Positions 1 to 12,200 of a DNA stretch of 64,000 nucleotides are shown here, piece after piece. This DNA comes from Bacillota bacterium (lineage in GTDB: Bacteria > Bacillota > Clostridia > Lachnospirales > Anaerotignaceae). The DNA lies in contig JAHZDZ010000001.1 in the NCBI GenBank assembly GCA_019422105.1, forward strand, positions 455,751 through 519,750. The letters are read 5' to 3'. How positions within the stretch are numbered: the stretch's first letter is position 1; the number at the start of each line of letters is the position of its first letter. A program made the position numbers and the translations under genes. The notes beneath the pieces are model-generated. The model had not been told where the DNA came from. It did not search any database and saw only the letters and a list, made by a program, of their open reading frames with translations.

Positions 1-10
1 CTGTATATAT

Positions 11-1792
11 TTAAAAGGAGAAGGAGCGGTAAATGTTCGCCAGAAAAACGGCCGTTTCAGCCCTTGTGGCCTTGTTCTTCGGAAGAATCTCACCATTTTC
101 ATTGCCGCTGATAAAGCCTTCATCAATCAGTCTTGCAACTGCGTCCCTAGCGTAAGACGCAACCGTCTGGCTGTCCCTGAAGGAATCTATTTTCGATGAA
201 GCTCCTTCCTCCGTAAGCTTTCCGCTTAGCACCAGCGCCCTGTAGGTCAGGGACATCATGTCCTCACGGCTGATAAGACCCTCCGGATTAAAGCAGTTAT
301 CCCCTATGCCGCTGGCTATGCCAAGTCCCTTGGCCAGCGTAATCTCCTTATAGTAATAGCTGTCCTTTGGCACATCGGCAAAGCCGTCATTTGACTCGCC
401 CTGAGGATTCAGCATTCTCACAAGCAGTGCCATAAAATCTCCGCGCTTGATATTGCTTTGCGGAGAGAAGGTCGTGGAACCGGTTCCGCTGATAATACCA
501 AGCTGTGCCAGCATCTCTATAGAATCCCTGGCCCATGGAACACTGTCAAGGTCGGCGAATACCGCTTTGGACAGTTCTTCCTCCAGCTTCTGTCTCTCCT
601 GCTGCTCCGGCGTCAGCTTAGTGGTTGTTTCTTTTTGTTCTTCCTCTTTATTCTGCTCATAGGCTTCCTGCTTATTTGCTACTGTGACCGTAAATTCTCT
701 GGTAGCGGAAGCACTATTCTTTTTCACCGAAGCCGTCAGGATAACCTCCTGTCTTTCGCTGGCATTTAAAACCGCGCCATAGCTGTTAATCACATCCGGC
801 TTACTGCTCCGCCAGGATATGGAGGATCCTCCCTCGCCGCTTAAAGGAAGCTTCAGGCTCTTCGTCACATTTTGGGCGCTGTTGTTTGAGGCATAACCGA
901 TTTTAATGGCAGCGGCATCCTCCTTTACAATTTCCTCATCATTTTTTACCGTATATGCCTTGCTGATTTCACTTCCTGCAACTATGAGCGTATCAACAAT
1001 TGTACCGTAGCCTACGGCGTTTATGCTCAAAGTATATTTTCCGTCTGCAAATTGTCCTTTTGCATATCCCCTGCTGTCAATTTCAATTTTTTCAGAGCCG
1101 ACTGTCACTGTGCCGGATACTGCCTTTCCCTTGCTGTCCGTCACCTTTATGCTGACATTTCTCGCATAGACAGGAGTAACCTCCGCGTTGGGATAAGTAA
1201 AGGAAACCGCACACTGCTTCACGCCTGACACATTGTTTTTGTACTGTTCAAATCCGTCAGCCTTCAGATAGGCGCCTGAATCCCAGGCCCTTACCTCGCC
1301 GTCCTCCACCTGCTTCAGCTTCAGCGTCGCCGCATCAAAATCACTGTCTGTCACTTCATCTTTCGTCTCAAAATACAGTGTAGCTATTTTCTGGCCGCCT
1401 CCTGAAGCGTCCAGGGCGCCGCCCGGCATGTACCAGGCAAACATGACATAGCCATCATCCAGATTGATAAGCTTTGAGGAGGAATTCCCCTCCGCTGTCA
1501 CCTCAACTGTATTATTTTCCACAATATTTTCCACCTGATCATCTGATCTGGCCGGACTCTGGTTTTTATTCAAAAGAATAAGCTTGTCCGCGTCGTAGTC
1601 CAAAGCAAGCCTGCCAACCAGTGCCTTCACACCGTAGACTGACACCTCCGCCTCAAGGATGCCGCTTTGTTTATCATATGTACCGTTAATCTGATACCCG
1701 GGTATTTCCTCCGCCATGGCTGTCGTGCCAAAGGATGTGAGAACCAGAGAACATACAGCGCCAAACGCCGCTATTTTTTTACAGAAACCCAT
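11..1792 (-). CDS. Secreted S-layer-anchored protein with cohesin-like module and three SLH domains
   Basis: The product is about 593 aa. I chose the ATG at 1792 because GGGGAG lies 8 nt upstream and it starts a clean signal peptide (MGFCKK, hydrophobic stretch, then AMA-EE). An upstream in-frame ATG at 1894 lacks a good ribosome binding site. Visible parts in order: signal peptide 1-28; a beta-rich module at about 29-195 resembling cohesins, with the block MFAWYMPGG that parallels MFMWTAPLSG in the neighbouring 1448-aa protein; a CnaB or carboxypeptidase-regulatory-like module at about 205-285; an Ig-like domain at about 287-375; a charged Glu/Lys/Gln linker; and three SLH repeats at about 410-593 with motifs such as FADV, GIISG and TRAE. 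SLH domains are known to bind pyruvylated secondary cell-wall polymer, so this is the likely wall anchor. It is the last gene of a leftward three-gene unit. The cohesin assignment is inference from pattern and not a database hit. Confidence 0.85.
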   Translation of the reverse strand: MGFCKKIAAFGAVCSLVLTSFGTTAMAEEIPGYQINGTYDKQSGILEAEVSVYGVKALVGRLALDYDADKLILLNKNQSPARSDDQVENIVENNTVEVTAEGNSSSKLINLDDGYVMFAWYMPGGALDASGGGQKIATLYFETKDEVTDSDFDAATLKLKQVEDGEVRAWDSGAYLKADGFEQYKNNVSGVKQCAVSFTYPNAEVTPVYARNVSIKVTDSKGKAVSGTVTVGSEKIEIDSRGYAKGQFADGKYTLSINAVGYGTIVDTLIVAGSEISKAYTVKNDEEIVKEDAAAIKIGYASNNSAQNVTKSLKLPLSGEGGSSISWRSSKPDVINSYGAVLNASERQEVILTASVKKNSASATREFTVTVANKQEAYEQNKEEEQKETTTKLTPEQQERQKLEEELSKAVFADLDSVPWARDSIEMLAQLGIISGTGSTTFSPQSNIKRGDFMALLVRMLNPQGESNDGFADVPKDSYYYKEITLAKGLGIASGIGDNCFNPEGLISREDMMSLTYRALVLSGKLTEEGASSKIDSFRDSQTVASYARDAVARLIDEGFISGNENGEILPKNKATRAETAVFLANIYRSFSF

Positions 1793-1906
1793 TGCCGCCG
1801 CTCCCCTTTTCAATTTATGTCCATTGAATCGCCATATGGGCGGAGAAATCCCCGCCCTTTTCTGATATGGTCTTCTATATTTTCGATAAAACATTCTTGC
1901 TGCTCA

Positions 1907-4900
1907 TTATGGAGCTACAGGCGTATCTCCGATAGTAATAAACTCGGAATAAGGGATAGAGGTATACCGTTTACTGATATTTCCGGTAACATAGCTCATA
2001 TCATCAACCGTCGCGCCGCCAAGCTCATCCAAATCAGCCCTTGCCTCGTTTGGATTTGTGCCGTCTGCAACCGTCATAAGACCATTGGCCACATACGCCG
2101 CGTCCATAATGGTGATATATTTGCCGTCTCTCGCCGCATCACCGATAACCGGCTGAATGGCAACCGTGTCTCCGTCAGCCTTCTTTCCAAACATAATACC
2201 TGTAGGAGCATCTCCGCTTCCCTCAGTTTTATTGTCCTCACTTATCTCAAAGCCCGTTATCTCATACAGGAGATAGCCGTTCTTCTTTAGGGATACTTTC
2301 CATGTGCCTATTGGCAGGTTTGCTGTAAAATTGGCGATACCCGTATCCAGGTTCAGATTTTCCACCGGAATATCCACAGTATAGGTTTCTTTGTCAGAAC
2401 TTCTCTCAAAGGTAAGTACACCTTTCGTAAGCCGTCCGAAGCCCTCATTGGAAGCACCGCTGCCTTTTCCATAGTCAACTGAGCCAACAACCTTATAGCC
2501 CGTTTCCTTAAACGCCGCTTTCAGTTCCTTATTCTCCTTTATTTTGTCAAAAGTATAAGTCATCTGCTGTGTATCCCCGACTTTATCCAGCTTCTTTGTT
2601 ATATCAGCCTCTGTGCCGCCTGCCGTGGCCTTTACCACATCGACAGAGCGCTCTGTGTCCGGCGTAAAGGTATAGGTCGGTGTCGCGTCCAGATCATAAA
2701 TCTTGGTACCCAGAGGTGAAACCATTCCCTCGCCCTTTTGAACCATGGATTTCACAATAAATTGAATGGAGGGGGCGCCGTCCGCGCCGGACTTAAAGGT
2801 TACCTGAATCTCATAGTCCGTACCCAATACAATTTCAGGGGAAAGACCAAAGTTTGTACTCTTGTCCGCTACGTTCTGGGCCACATCGTTGATAAACACC
2901 TTGTCGACTACATAGGATGTTTCACCCTCCACAGCAGTTGTATCCGCTATGGCGGTAGCTAAAAATTTATTGGCGCCGGCTGTTGTGATAATATAGTCCT
3001 TGCTGGTTCCGCCGATCACCTCATCATTTTGAGGCACAGTAACACTGACCTTGCCATGGCTTCCCACAATCAGAGATACAATAGAGCTTTCTGACGGCGT
3101 TGGATGGTCCGGATCCGTGGTCTTTGCCTTGAAAGTTACAGTAATCGTCTGATCGGAGGATACATTTTCAAACTGATAGGTAAACGTTGTGTCCTTATTC
3201 TGCTCAAAGCCAGTAAACTCAGCACCGTTGATAAATATCCTGTCTATTTCCTTATTCTCGTCAGCTGTAAACACAAAGTCCTTCGTAGACGCGCCGCCGG
3301 AAATATTGATAGCTGTGGCAACCGTTACGCCATTTTCTACCGCGCCCGGCGTACTGTCATAGGAAACAGATCCTCCGGCACCGGCTGTTGCTGTTGCTGT
3401 ATAGGTTACTTCTCTGAGCGGTATTGTCAGCTTCACCTTACCCGCAATACTCGCCGCAGGAATGACGTACTTATTCTTGTCCGCATTAAAGGAAACTCCG
3501 TCTATGGTGACATCCTCTCCGCCGGCCGCCGGAGTAATCACAGCTGTTATTTTTCCGTCTGTATCAATCTGCCATCCTGAATTCGGCTGAACATTGAAAG
3601 CAAAATCAATACCGCTTATGGCTGTAACAGGCGTTTTATTCGTCTCGCTGTCCTCCACGTTGTCCGCGGTTTTCACGCCGTTTACAAGGCCGTCGCCGGA
3701 AATAACGCCTCCGTCCTTATCCTTAAATTCCCAGGTTACATTGTAGCTTGTCTTTGAAATCATCGGAATATCAAAGGTAACCGCCTCACCATTGGTTCTC
3801 AGCTCTACCTTTTCATCCTCCTTGCCCTCAGGCCCTGCAGGATAAGGCCAATAGGAATCATGGGTTACATTAAAGTAATAGGTTGGACCGTCCTTAATTG
3901 TGGTGACGTACTGGCCTTCGTCATTGGTAGTCATAACCTCGTCCAGAGCTACCGCTTCCCCATCACTGTTGAAGAAGTTGACCTTAGCGCCTGAGATAGG
4001 CATTTTTGTGTCGTCTCCCGACTGCACATAAATATTGAACGCCGCCTGGAGCTGATACATATTGTCATACTCAAAATAGAACTTAATATTCTGCGTATCT
4101 AATACTACACTGCCCTCCGGGCTGTCAGCTTTTACAATACTGCCCTGATAGTAGCCGCCGCCCAGCGCCTCACTGTCCTTTTCCACATTCTCAGGCACTT
4201 TCCAGTAAGCATCAATTGCCTCCATTTTTTCCGCTTCCGTCCCCCAAGGCGCCATTGCGTCCTTGGCAAACTTCGTTTCCGTAAATGGCAGTACATAGAT
4301 GGAACGGTTATTCAGGTTCTTATAGTTTAAAACCTCAAATTCGTAGGTTCCGAGGAGAGCGCCGCCTTCCTTGCTGCCCTCCACAAGCTTGTCCCCGCTT
4401 AAAGGAGCAGTCCACATGAACATATGGTATTTTGCATCGTCCGTGCCGCCCTCTGCCGGCATAAAAAGCTGGACACTGCTGTCAGGGTTCAGTGTAAAGG
4501 ATTTAAATTTCAAGTTTTCGTCATACTGAATACCAAAGGTACCAGTCTGTCCGTCCAGTCCGTTTAGTCTGGCCTCCACCTTGATGGTTCCTGTGTTGCC
4601 ATCGCCTGTGGCTGTAAAGCTTCCAATTTGTTTTACAGAATAGTAAGCTCCCGTAGCTGTGTTGCCCGAAACATTAACTGGTGTTTCCTCCAAAGGTGCT
4701 GTGGCAACACCGTCCACCGCCGCGTCTGTTTCCTCCTGAGTTACTGTAACAGCAAGATTATTACCTGTCATAGTGCCATAGCCTTTGGCCGCAACGCTGT
4801 AAATATAACTTCCAACCGGCAGAACCGCCGACGCAATACCGTCAGCACCCGTCTTTACAGTCATGGGGAAAACCGGGTTAGCCTCAAGAGCCATTACGGA

Positions 4901-6253
4901 AACGGCCCTGTCAATGGTTACCTCCGCTCCCACAATGGGAGTGTTACCATCCATAACAGGAATCTTTACCGTCTTTCTCATCAGATACATATCTGCAGTT
5001 GGTGCTATGGTAGTCTCCGCTCCCGCTTCTGTTGGTACATTGACAGTAATAACCACATTTTTATAGTTGGTCTTTTTAATTGTTACTTTCTGCTCGTTGC
5101 CCGGAAGCTCGACTAACCCTTCCGCATCCAATTCCAAAGCTTTATTATTAAGCAGGATGCTTACGTCCGCTTCCTTTAAATCCATTTCCATATCGCCGTT
5201 GTCCTTGTCAATGGCGGAAAGTTTTACCTTGTTGGTAACCGCAGGCTTTACGCCCATTGTGATGACATTGCCGCTGGTGCCGTCTACCTTGGCGATACCG
5301 TTGTAGTCAATGACAACCTTGCCGCTTGCCGCCTGATATACAGAGCTTGCGTCCGTGGCTGTATAATTGTAGGTTCCCGGCATAATGGAGGCAATTGTGG
5401 CAACACCGCTTGCAGTGGTTTTAACCGTAGCCAAAGCATCAGTGCTTCCCTCCGTACTCAGCGCAACATTAATATTTTCAAGAGCCACTCCCTCCTCGTT
5501 TTTTACAGAAAGCTCCACATTTTCTAAAGGCTTTGCGGGAAAATTGAGAAGTGTTGCTCCCTCAGTTGTATCCGTTACACCATCGTTTGTAACCGCGCCG
5601 TTAATTTTGCCGACCTGTTCCAGTGCGAAGGTATCGAAAGTGATATCCTTCAGCGTCTTTCCCGCTACAGGCTTAAAATAAAGTGTATAAATAGGCATAA
5701 CTTTATTTTCGGGCATGGATTTCACACATACATGTTCAAAATCAACCACTGTGTCTTTGTACATCGGTTGCAGCGTATTTCCTTTTAATGTCGTCTTTGA
5801 TGTCAGGTCAATTAACACATGTCCATCCATCAAAGAAGAGATGCTGGAAAACTCAAACGGTCCCCTGCTGCTGACAAGAGAGTAATTATGCGCGCCTTTG
5901 CTGATACCGGTTTCGGTCAGAAATTCAACCGGTGTATTCGCCACCGATATATTCGCATCAAAGGTTTCCGCAAATTCATCAAATTCAGCTCCGTCAACAC
6001 CACAGATCTGAACTACGGATGTATCATAAGTCATTCTCAGCAAAAACACATTTGACTGCGGAACATTGTATAAGCCAACATGTACTTTCGCAACATTATT
6101 GGTCGTGTCTTCTTCATATTGCAGGACATGCCCCTCTTTTGACACATCCCCCCAGACAACATCTCCAATATCTGCCGCTGACACCGGCAAAGCCGGTATC
6201 AGTGACAGACAAAGGCAAAAGCTCATAATAAAAGCCAGTAACCTTCTTCTCAT
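1907..6253 (-). CDS. Large secreted surface protein with two cohesin-like modules, InlB-type repeats and degenerate dockerin
   Basis: The product is 1448 aa and starts at an ATG preceded by AGGAGG. A signal peptide (MRRRLLAF to VSA-AD) occupies residues 1-27. Cohesin-like modules lie at about 35-240 (AKVHVGLYNVPQ, then LRMTYD) and 540-730 (IKVEARLNGLDG, then FGIQYD). Ig/CnaB-like modules lie between and after them. Three divergent InlB B-repeat-like units follow at about 950-1045, 1060-1160 and 1165-1265. Residues 1270-1375 match the module in front of the dockerin of the giant upstream protein (shared IPVEN and a YTITGV/YEITGF block). The last 60 or so residues align with a dockerin but have lost several calcium ligands (GDAARDGKYITIMD, ADLDELGGATVDD). 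The start lies 14 bp after the giant gene's stop, so the two are almost certainly cotranscribed. The likely role is an adaptor in a surface scaffold; the ligand is unknown. Confidence 0.85.
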   Translation of the reverse strand: MRRRLLAFIMSFCLCLSLIPALPVSAADIGDVVWGDVSKEGHVLQYEEDTTNNVAKVHVGLYNVPQSNVFLLRMTYDTSVVQICGVDGAEFDEFAETFDANISVANTPVEFLTETGISKGAHNYSLVSSRGPFEFSSISSLMDGHVLIDLTSKTTLKGNTLQPMYKDTVVDFEHVCVKSMPENKVMPIYTLYFKPVAGKTLKDITFDTFALEQVGKINGAVTNDGVTDTTEGATLLNFPAKPLENVELSVKNEEGVALENINVALSTEGSTDALATVKTTASGVATIASIMPGTYNYTATDASSVYQAASGKVVIDYNGIAKVDGTSGNVITMGVKPAVTNKVKLSAIDKDNGDMEMDLKEADVSILLNNKALELDAEGLVELPGNEQKVTIKKTNYKNVVITVNVPTEAGAETTIAPTADMYLMRKTVKIPVMDGNTPIVGAEVTIDRAVSVMALEANPVFPMTVKTGADGIASAVLPVGSYIYSVAAKGYGTMTGNNLAVTVTQEETDAAVDGVATAPLEETPVNVSGNTATGAYYSVKQIGSFTATGDGNTGTIKVEARLNGLDGQTGTFGIQYDENLKFKSFTLNPDSSVQLFMPAEGGTDDAKYHMFMWTAPLSGDKLVEGSKEGGALLGTYEFEVLNYKNLNNRSIYVLPFTETKFAKDAMAPWGTEAEKMEAIDAYWKVPENVEKDSEALGGGYYQGSIVKADSPEGSVVLDTQNIKFYFEYDNMYQLQAAFNIYVQSGDDTKMPISGAKVNFFNSDGEAVALDEVMTTNDEGQYVTTIKDGPTYYFNVTHDSYWPYPAGPEGKEDEKVELRTNGEAVTFDIPMISKTSYNVTWEFKDKDGGVISGDGLVNGVKTADNVEDSETNKTPVTAISGIDFAFNVQPNSGWQIDTDGKITAVITPAAGGEDVTIDGVSFNADKNKYVIPAASIAGKVKLTIPLREVTYTATATAGAGGSVSYDSTPGAVENGVTVATAINISGGASTKDFVFTADENKEIDRIFINGAEFTGFEQNKDTTFTYQFENVSSDQTITVTFKAKTTDPDHPTPSESSIVSLIVGSHGKVSVTVPQNDEVIGGTSKDYIITTAGANKFLATAIADTTAVEGETSYVVDKVFINDVAQNVADKSTNFGLSPEIVLGTDYEIQVTFKSGADGAPSIQFIVKSMVQKGEGMVSPLGTKIYDLDATPTYTFTPDTERSVDVVKATAGGTEADITKKLDKVGDTQQMTYTFDKIKENKELKAAFKETGYKVVGSVDYGKGSGASNEGFGRLTKGVLTFERSSDKETYTVDIPVENLNLDTGIANFTANLPIGTWKVSLKKNGYLLYEITGFEISEDNKTEGSGDAPTGIMFGKKADGDTVAIQPVIGDAARDGKYITIMDAAYVANGLMTVADGTNPNEARADLDELGGATVDDMSYVTGNISKRYTSIPYSEFITIGDTPVAP

Positions 6254-6267
6254 TTTTAGTCCTCCTG

Positions 6268-9200
6268 TTATTTCATTTCAGCCCAATTAACACTGACAGA
6301 TTGCATATTGTAATTTCGAATAACCATGGCCGTATCTTTACCGTCCACATAGCCATCTCCGTTTATGTCTCCATCAACAACATTTGTTCCATAGCTTCTT
6401 ATAACCATCGCTGTGTCCTTACCGTCTATATAGTCATCCTGATTCACATCACCGCTGTATAAGGTTATGGTTTTATTGATTACAACATCAGAGTCGAATG
6501 TAACTCCTGTTATGGTATAGCTGGTATAGTTCTGCCGGCTGAACATCAACGTGTATCCCGAAACGCTGTCCCCAGCAAACATATTTATGGTATTTTCAAC
6601 AGGAATTTCAAGTGTAAATTCCGAGGCTACCTCCTCTTCCTTAACAATATAGCCATTTGGATTCTTTACCACTGCCGTAACAGGCTCATTACTGCCGCCC
6701 AGAGATATCTTTCCGCTGATTTTCACCGTAGGTACTGTCTCCTCTACCTTTCCGTCTCCGTCGCTGTCCACATTCTGGTCAGCCTTGTCAAGACCTCCGG
6801 CGGAATCAATATTCAGGTTCAGGCTGGTTTTCCATTCATTGGAGGGCTCTCCGGCTATGCCGTTGATGACGGCCGCCACGGTTATCACAATCTGGTTTGT
6901 ATGGTCTATGGTCAGAACATATTCCAAAGCGTCCACGTTCTCTGCCGCCAGCTCTGTACCCACATAGACATTGTAGCCTGTAATATTCTCCGCATTTTCT
7001 GCAGGAGCCGTCCATATTACCTTAATCTTATCAGCACCGTTTGAAACCGTTCCCGTTATGGCCGGTGCGCCGGCCAATACAGGAGGTACAGGGGGATTAT
7101 CGCTGTTATCTGTCAGAGTGTCCGCTGTGGCAAGGTTTGATTTTTCACCGGTGCCCTTGCTGTTTGTAGCCGCAATTTGGAATACATATTCCTTATTTGC
7201 CTCAGCCGTATAAATATAGGGGCTTTCGGTCACGTTGGCCGTATCATCCAGCACACCGTTAACATAAAGCTCATAGCCTGTCACAGCCTCGCCGCCGTTA
7301 TCCGTAAGCGCCCATGTCAGGGTAATAGCATTTTCTGACTCCGTTACCGCTGTCAGATTTGTTACCGCTCCCGGCTTAGTGACAACCGGATCCTGTGTCT
7401 GATCCTCCTTACCCTCCACTACAATTGGGTCAGAAGAAATACCGGGCTCTTTTGTGACAATCTGGTCAATAATCTGTTCGCCCGTATCAGGGTCAAGGAC
7501 AGGCTCGCCGTTTTCGTCCACTCTTGGTACATCCGTAACTGTATCCTTGTTTCCGACAACCTGTATAACAGAGTCTTCTCCATTTGGTACAGTTACCGTA
7601 ATCTGCATATTGCCTTCCTCATCCGGTCCGGTTACTGTTATCTGGCTTTCGTCCACCTTTTCCCCATTGACAATGACGTCATAGGAATCCGGCAGCTTGC
7701 CATTTGCATCCGGCTTTACTGTGATAGTAACATTGGTTCCATCATTTCCTGGCGTTACCGTAGGCTCGCTTACTGCAGGCTTTCCTGGTATCAGGGAAGG
7801 ATCCTCCGGCTCAGCCTTTGTGGAATGGGAAACCGCATTGCTGATGCCGCCGTTTCCAACCTTATTCACAGCGTCAACCCATATAACATAATCCATATCC
7901 GCTTCGCCTGCATAGCTATAGGCCGTCGGCGTATCTGTCGTCTGGGAAGGAGTCTCCTCTTTTAATCCGTCTGTATAGGCATAGATGTCAAAGGTTCCTT
8001 CTGCATTCTTCTCTATAGAAGCCGTTATTTTGTTATTCACATAGACGTTGTAGCCGGTTATTTCTACCGGTTTGGTCTTGCCTGGATTCTCCTCGTCTGC
8101 CTCTATGCCGCCTGTGTATTCCGGCGCTGTCCAGCTCAGATTCATAGCAGTGCCGCTGGCGTCTAAAACAAGCGCCGTCGGTCTTCCTGGTACTGTCGGG
8201 TCAGGAATGACTACAGGTTCGTCAGGCACCTGTGTATCATCCGGAACAGTAACCGCCGCAGGCTCTGATTTCGGGCTTGCTCCTGTTTCATTGACTGCCG
8301 CTACCCTTATAATATAATCTGCGCCTTTTATGCCCTCAAAGCTGTAGGACAAAGGTATCTCAATCTCATTTTCCGGCGCTGTCACAGCAAACTCGTCAGC
8401 ATTCACAGAGACAATATATTTTGTAATTGCACTGGTGCCAATATTTTCCGGCGCCGTCCATGTTACGTTTACTTTGCCGGTTTCACTGTCATAGGAAGCC
8501 TTGTCAATAACCGGTGAATCCGGCGCCCGGCCCGTAATTTCGCCAATGCCGTATGCCACCCGGCCCTCTGATTTCGCTCCTGTTCCCGCTTCGTTCACTG
8601 CCGCTATATAAATGGTGTACACCTTGCCCGCTTCCGTTTGGAAGCTGTAGCTCAGGGTGTCTTTTTGAATGCTGTTGGGCGCACCGTTTATGTAAACAAT
8701 ATAGCCCTGAATTTCAGCTCCGCCGTCATCTCCCGGTGCCATCCATGTCAGCGTAACATTTTCCGTGCCGCTGCCTGTCACCTCTACATTGGTCGGTGCT
8801 CCCGGCTTATTGACAACGATTTCATTATCTATAACGCCGTCGCAGTTTTCATCCTTCCTTGTGATGAGACTGCCGTCACCGTTTACATCTACGTTCAAAT
8901 CGTTCATTGCCCTGATATAGACTGTGTCGCTTTCTCCGCCGCTGTTTTGAGCGGATACCTTAATTTCATAGGTTAGACCGCTTTCCACGCTCATCACATA
9001 GCTCGTCTGGCTTAAGCCACTTGCCGCAGGCGTTGTGTCCGTGCCGAGATATACATTGTATGTAATATCACTGTCGCCGCCGTCCTGTGCAGGCGCATTC
9101 CACCTTACAATCATTGTGTCCATGGTACTGTTATTGGTATAGGTAACATTTTGCGGTACCCCCGGTGCATCCGCCTTCTGCGGAATACCGACAGCCTCTG

Positions 9201-12200
9201 TGCTCAGCACGCCTGTGCCCGCCTCGTTAACTGCCGCTACCGTCACAATGTATTCCGTACCATTGACAAGGTCCACACTGCCAAGCTTTGTAGCAGTATA
9301 GGTACGTGCATCTTTATCCGCCAGCTTGTCGTCTGTTGTCACCTTATTGCCGTTAAGGTATACATGATAACCCATAATCGGCGCTCCGCCGTTATAGGAC
9401 GGTGCATCCCATGTAATTTCAAGAGACTTGTCATGGCCAATCACGCTGACATTTCTGGGCGCTTTCGGAGGAGTCTTTACAATCTCACCTATGACCTTTT
9501 GTCTGTAAGGCGCAGACTGTCCGCTTTCGCCGACCTCGTTGATTGCCGTCAGCGTAATCTGATAGATAAGCCCTGTCTCCAGCGTTATCACACCGTCAGA
9601 GGAGGTTCCGCTTAAGATATAATTTTGAAGCTCTTTGTCCGTTGCTGTCGCTTCTATTGGATCCGTATTGAATTTATGACCGTCAACATACAGATTGTAG
9701 CTGACAACCTCGCTGCCGCCGTTATCCTTCGGCGCATACCACTGTGGTGTCAATATACCGTCACCGTTATCCACGAAATAGATTTCCGGCTTGCCCGGCT
9801 CAGTAAAGGTTTTTACCTTATTGGAATATGCCTCCTGGCTCATGCCCGCGCCGTTTACCGCAATGACGCTGAAAACATATTCTCCGCCTTTTTCAAGTCC
9901 GGTAACCGCAGCGGTTCTCTTATCGCTGTCAACGGCAATCTCGCCCGCGCCTGTGACTTCATACGACTTAATCGGTATACCGCCTGTTTCAGCCGGAGCA
10001 TCCCATGTAATCTCAACGCTGTCCGCGCCTGTCGCTACTGCCACTACATTTTCCGGCGGGTCTGCTTTTGTACCGGGCGTCACAATAACCTCCCGGCTCT
10101 TTACGCTTTCACCCTGGGTACCTACCGCCGTAACCTGAACTCTGTAGTCAGTACCGTTTTTAAGACCGCTTCTTGTAAAGGAGGTGAGTGTAACCTCATC
10201 CATGAACTGTCCGTTGACATAGACACGATACATCAGTATTGTTCCGCCGTTTGCATCCGGCTCATCCCACTTCACGGTAATGCTGCCGTCGCTTCCTGCC
10301 GCCTGCGTAATAGTCGGTGCCGCCGGTCTTCCCGGTATCACCTCTACCGCCTCGCTTCTCTTGCCGTATCCCCGCTCATTCATAGCCTCAACGCTCACCA
10401 GATACGCTGTGCCGTTTACAAGGGAGGATCCATCCTGAAGCGCAGTCAGTATCGCTTCATTTCTTTTCGTTGTTGCCGCCTTATTTCCATCAACGTAAAT
10501 GTTATATCCAATAACCGGACTTCCGTTGCCCTCCGGCTGTGTGTATCGTATTGTAATATCCCTGTCTCCTGTTATGGCCTCTGTAATCTCCGGTGCCTCC
10601 GGCGTTCCGGTCATAACCGTTTCCGCCGCCGAAAAATCTCCGTAGACGTTGTTGCCGTCAGTAACCTGACTGAATGCCCTCACCTGTACCTTATGGCTCA
10701 CACCGTTTGCAACGCCCGTAACGGAATTTTCAAGCTCTGTCGTCGTGGCTTTCAAAACGTCGTCAACCCAGATTTCATAACCTGAAACCGCAAGACCTGC
10801 ACCCTTCGCCTCTGTATGGCTTACGTAGAAGGAACCGTCCTGTGCTGTGATAGATGTAATGCCTGGTGTCATCGGCTTGCTGTATGGAACGGCATTCAGA
10901 GTATCGCTTAATATGCCCTCGCCGTTTTTATTCAGTGCCGCTACTCTGACTTCGTATTCCTCGCCTCCGGCAAGTCCAGTGATTGTCATGGCTGTACCGT
11001 TTGTCGCCTCGCCGTACTTCTCGCCATTTACATATACCTGATAGCCGGTAATACTGCTGCCGTTGTCATTTGGAGCCTCCCAGCCTGCTACTATCTGCTC
11101 ATAGCCCCTCTCAAGGCTTAAAGAAGGTGCCGAAGGTGCACCGACTATAACCGTTACCTCCTCCGATTTCTGGCTGGAATAGCCAAGGGAATTCATGGCC
11201 TCCACCTGAACCTTGAAAACAGTTCCCGGCGTCTGGTCCGTTACCTCATAATAAGTATTGGCTGTCGTTTTTCTTAACTCAAGGCCGCCGCCCGTAATGT
11301 AAACCCTGTAGCCCGTAATCACACCGCCGTTTGGCTTTGCGCCTCTCCATTCCACCCGGAAGGAGCTGCCCTCCATAACAACGTTACTTATTACCGGCCT
11401 GCTTGGCGTGCTTGCCTCTACTGTTACGGGCTCACTTTTTGCGCCGGCACCAATATCGTTGACTGCCGCTATCTGGAATACGGTGGTATCGCCCGCGGAA
11501 ATGCCGTTTTTGGTGTAGGACATTTCTGTCAGTAACTCACTGTTTGCCGGCCTGCTGCTGCCGTCAATATAGACATTGTAGCCTCTCACAGGCGTGCCGC
11601 CATCCGCCTGGGGCGCTTTCCATGTAACAGTCGCGGAGGAATTGCCCGGCTCGCCTGTCACCTGTACAGGCGCTGACGGCAAACCATAGGTTGTAATTTC
11701 ATCAGAATAGGCCATAACGCCCTGTCCTGCTCCATTCACCGCCGCAACGCCAAACACATAGCTCTGGGCCCTGCTGAGATTGGAAATTCTTGCTGTCGTT
11801 CCGTCAAAGCGGATATTGCTTTCCGCAGCCGGCTCATTGTTTACCACCACATTGTAGCCCTTGATGGAACTTCCGCCGTTATTGAGCGGCGCCTTCCAAC
11901 TCAGCTTCACCTCTGTGTCGTTAAGTACGGATACGGAAATATCTGTCGGCGCCGTGCAAAGAGTCGCCGGCGTACCTGTTGCCGCAGGGGATTTTCCTCC
12001 GACACCGTTTGCGTTCACCGCCGCAATCTGTATGCTGTAAAGTCCGCCGTTTGCCAGATTCTCAAGCACAGCCTTTCTTGCGTCGGCGCCCAGAATCAAA
12101 TCTGTCTTCTCTGCGCCGTTTAAATACAGCTTGTAGCCTGTAATCGGACTGCCGTTATCGCTTGGCGCACTCCATTCTACCTGAAGAGAACCGTTGCTGC

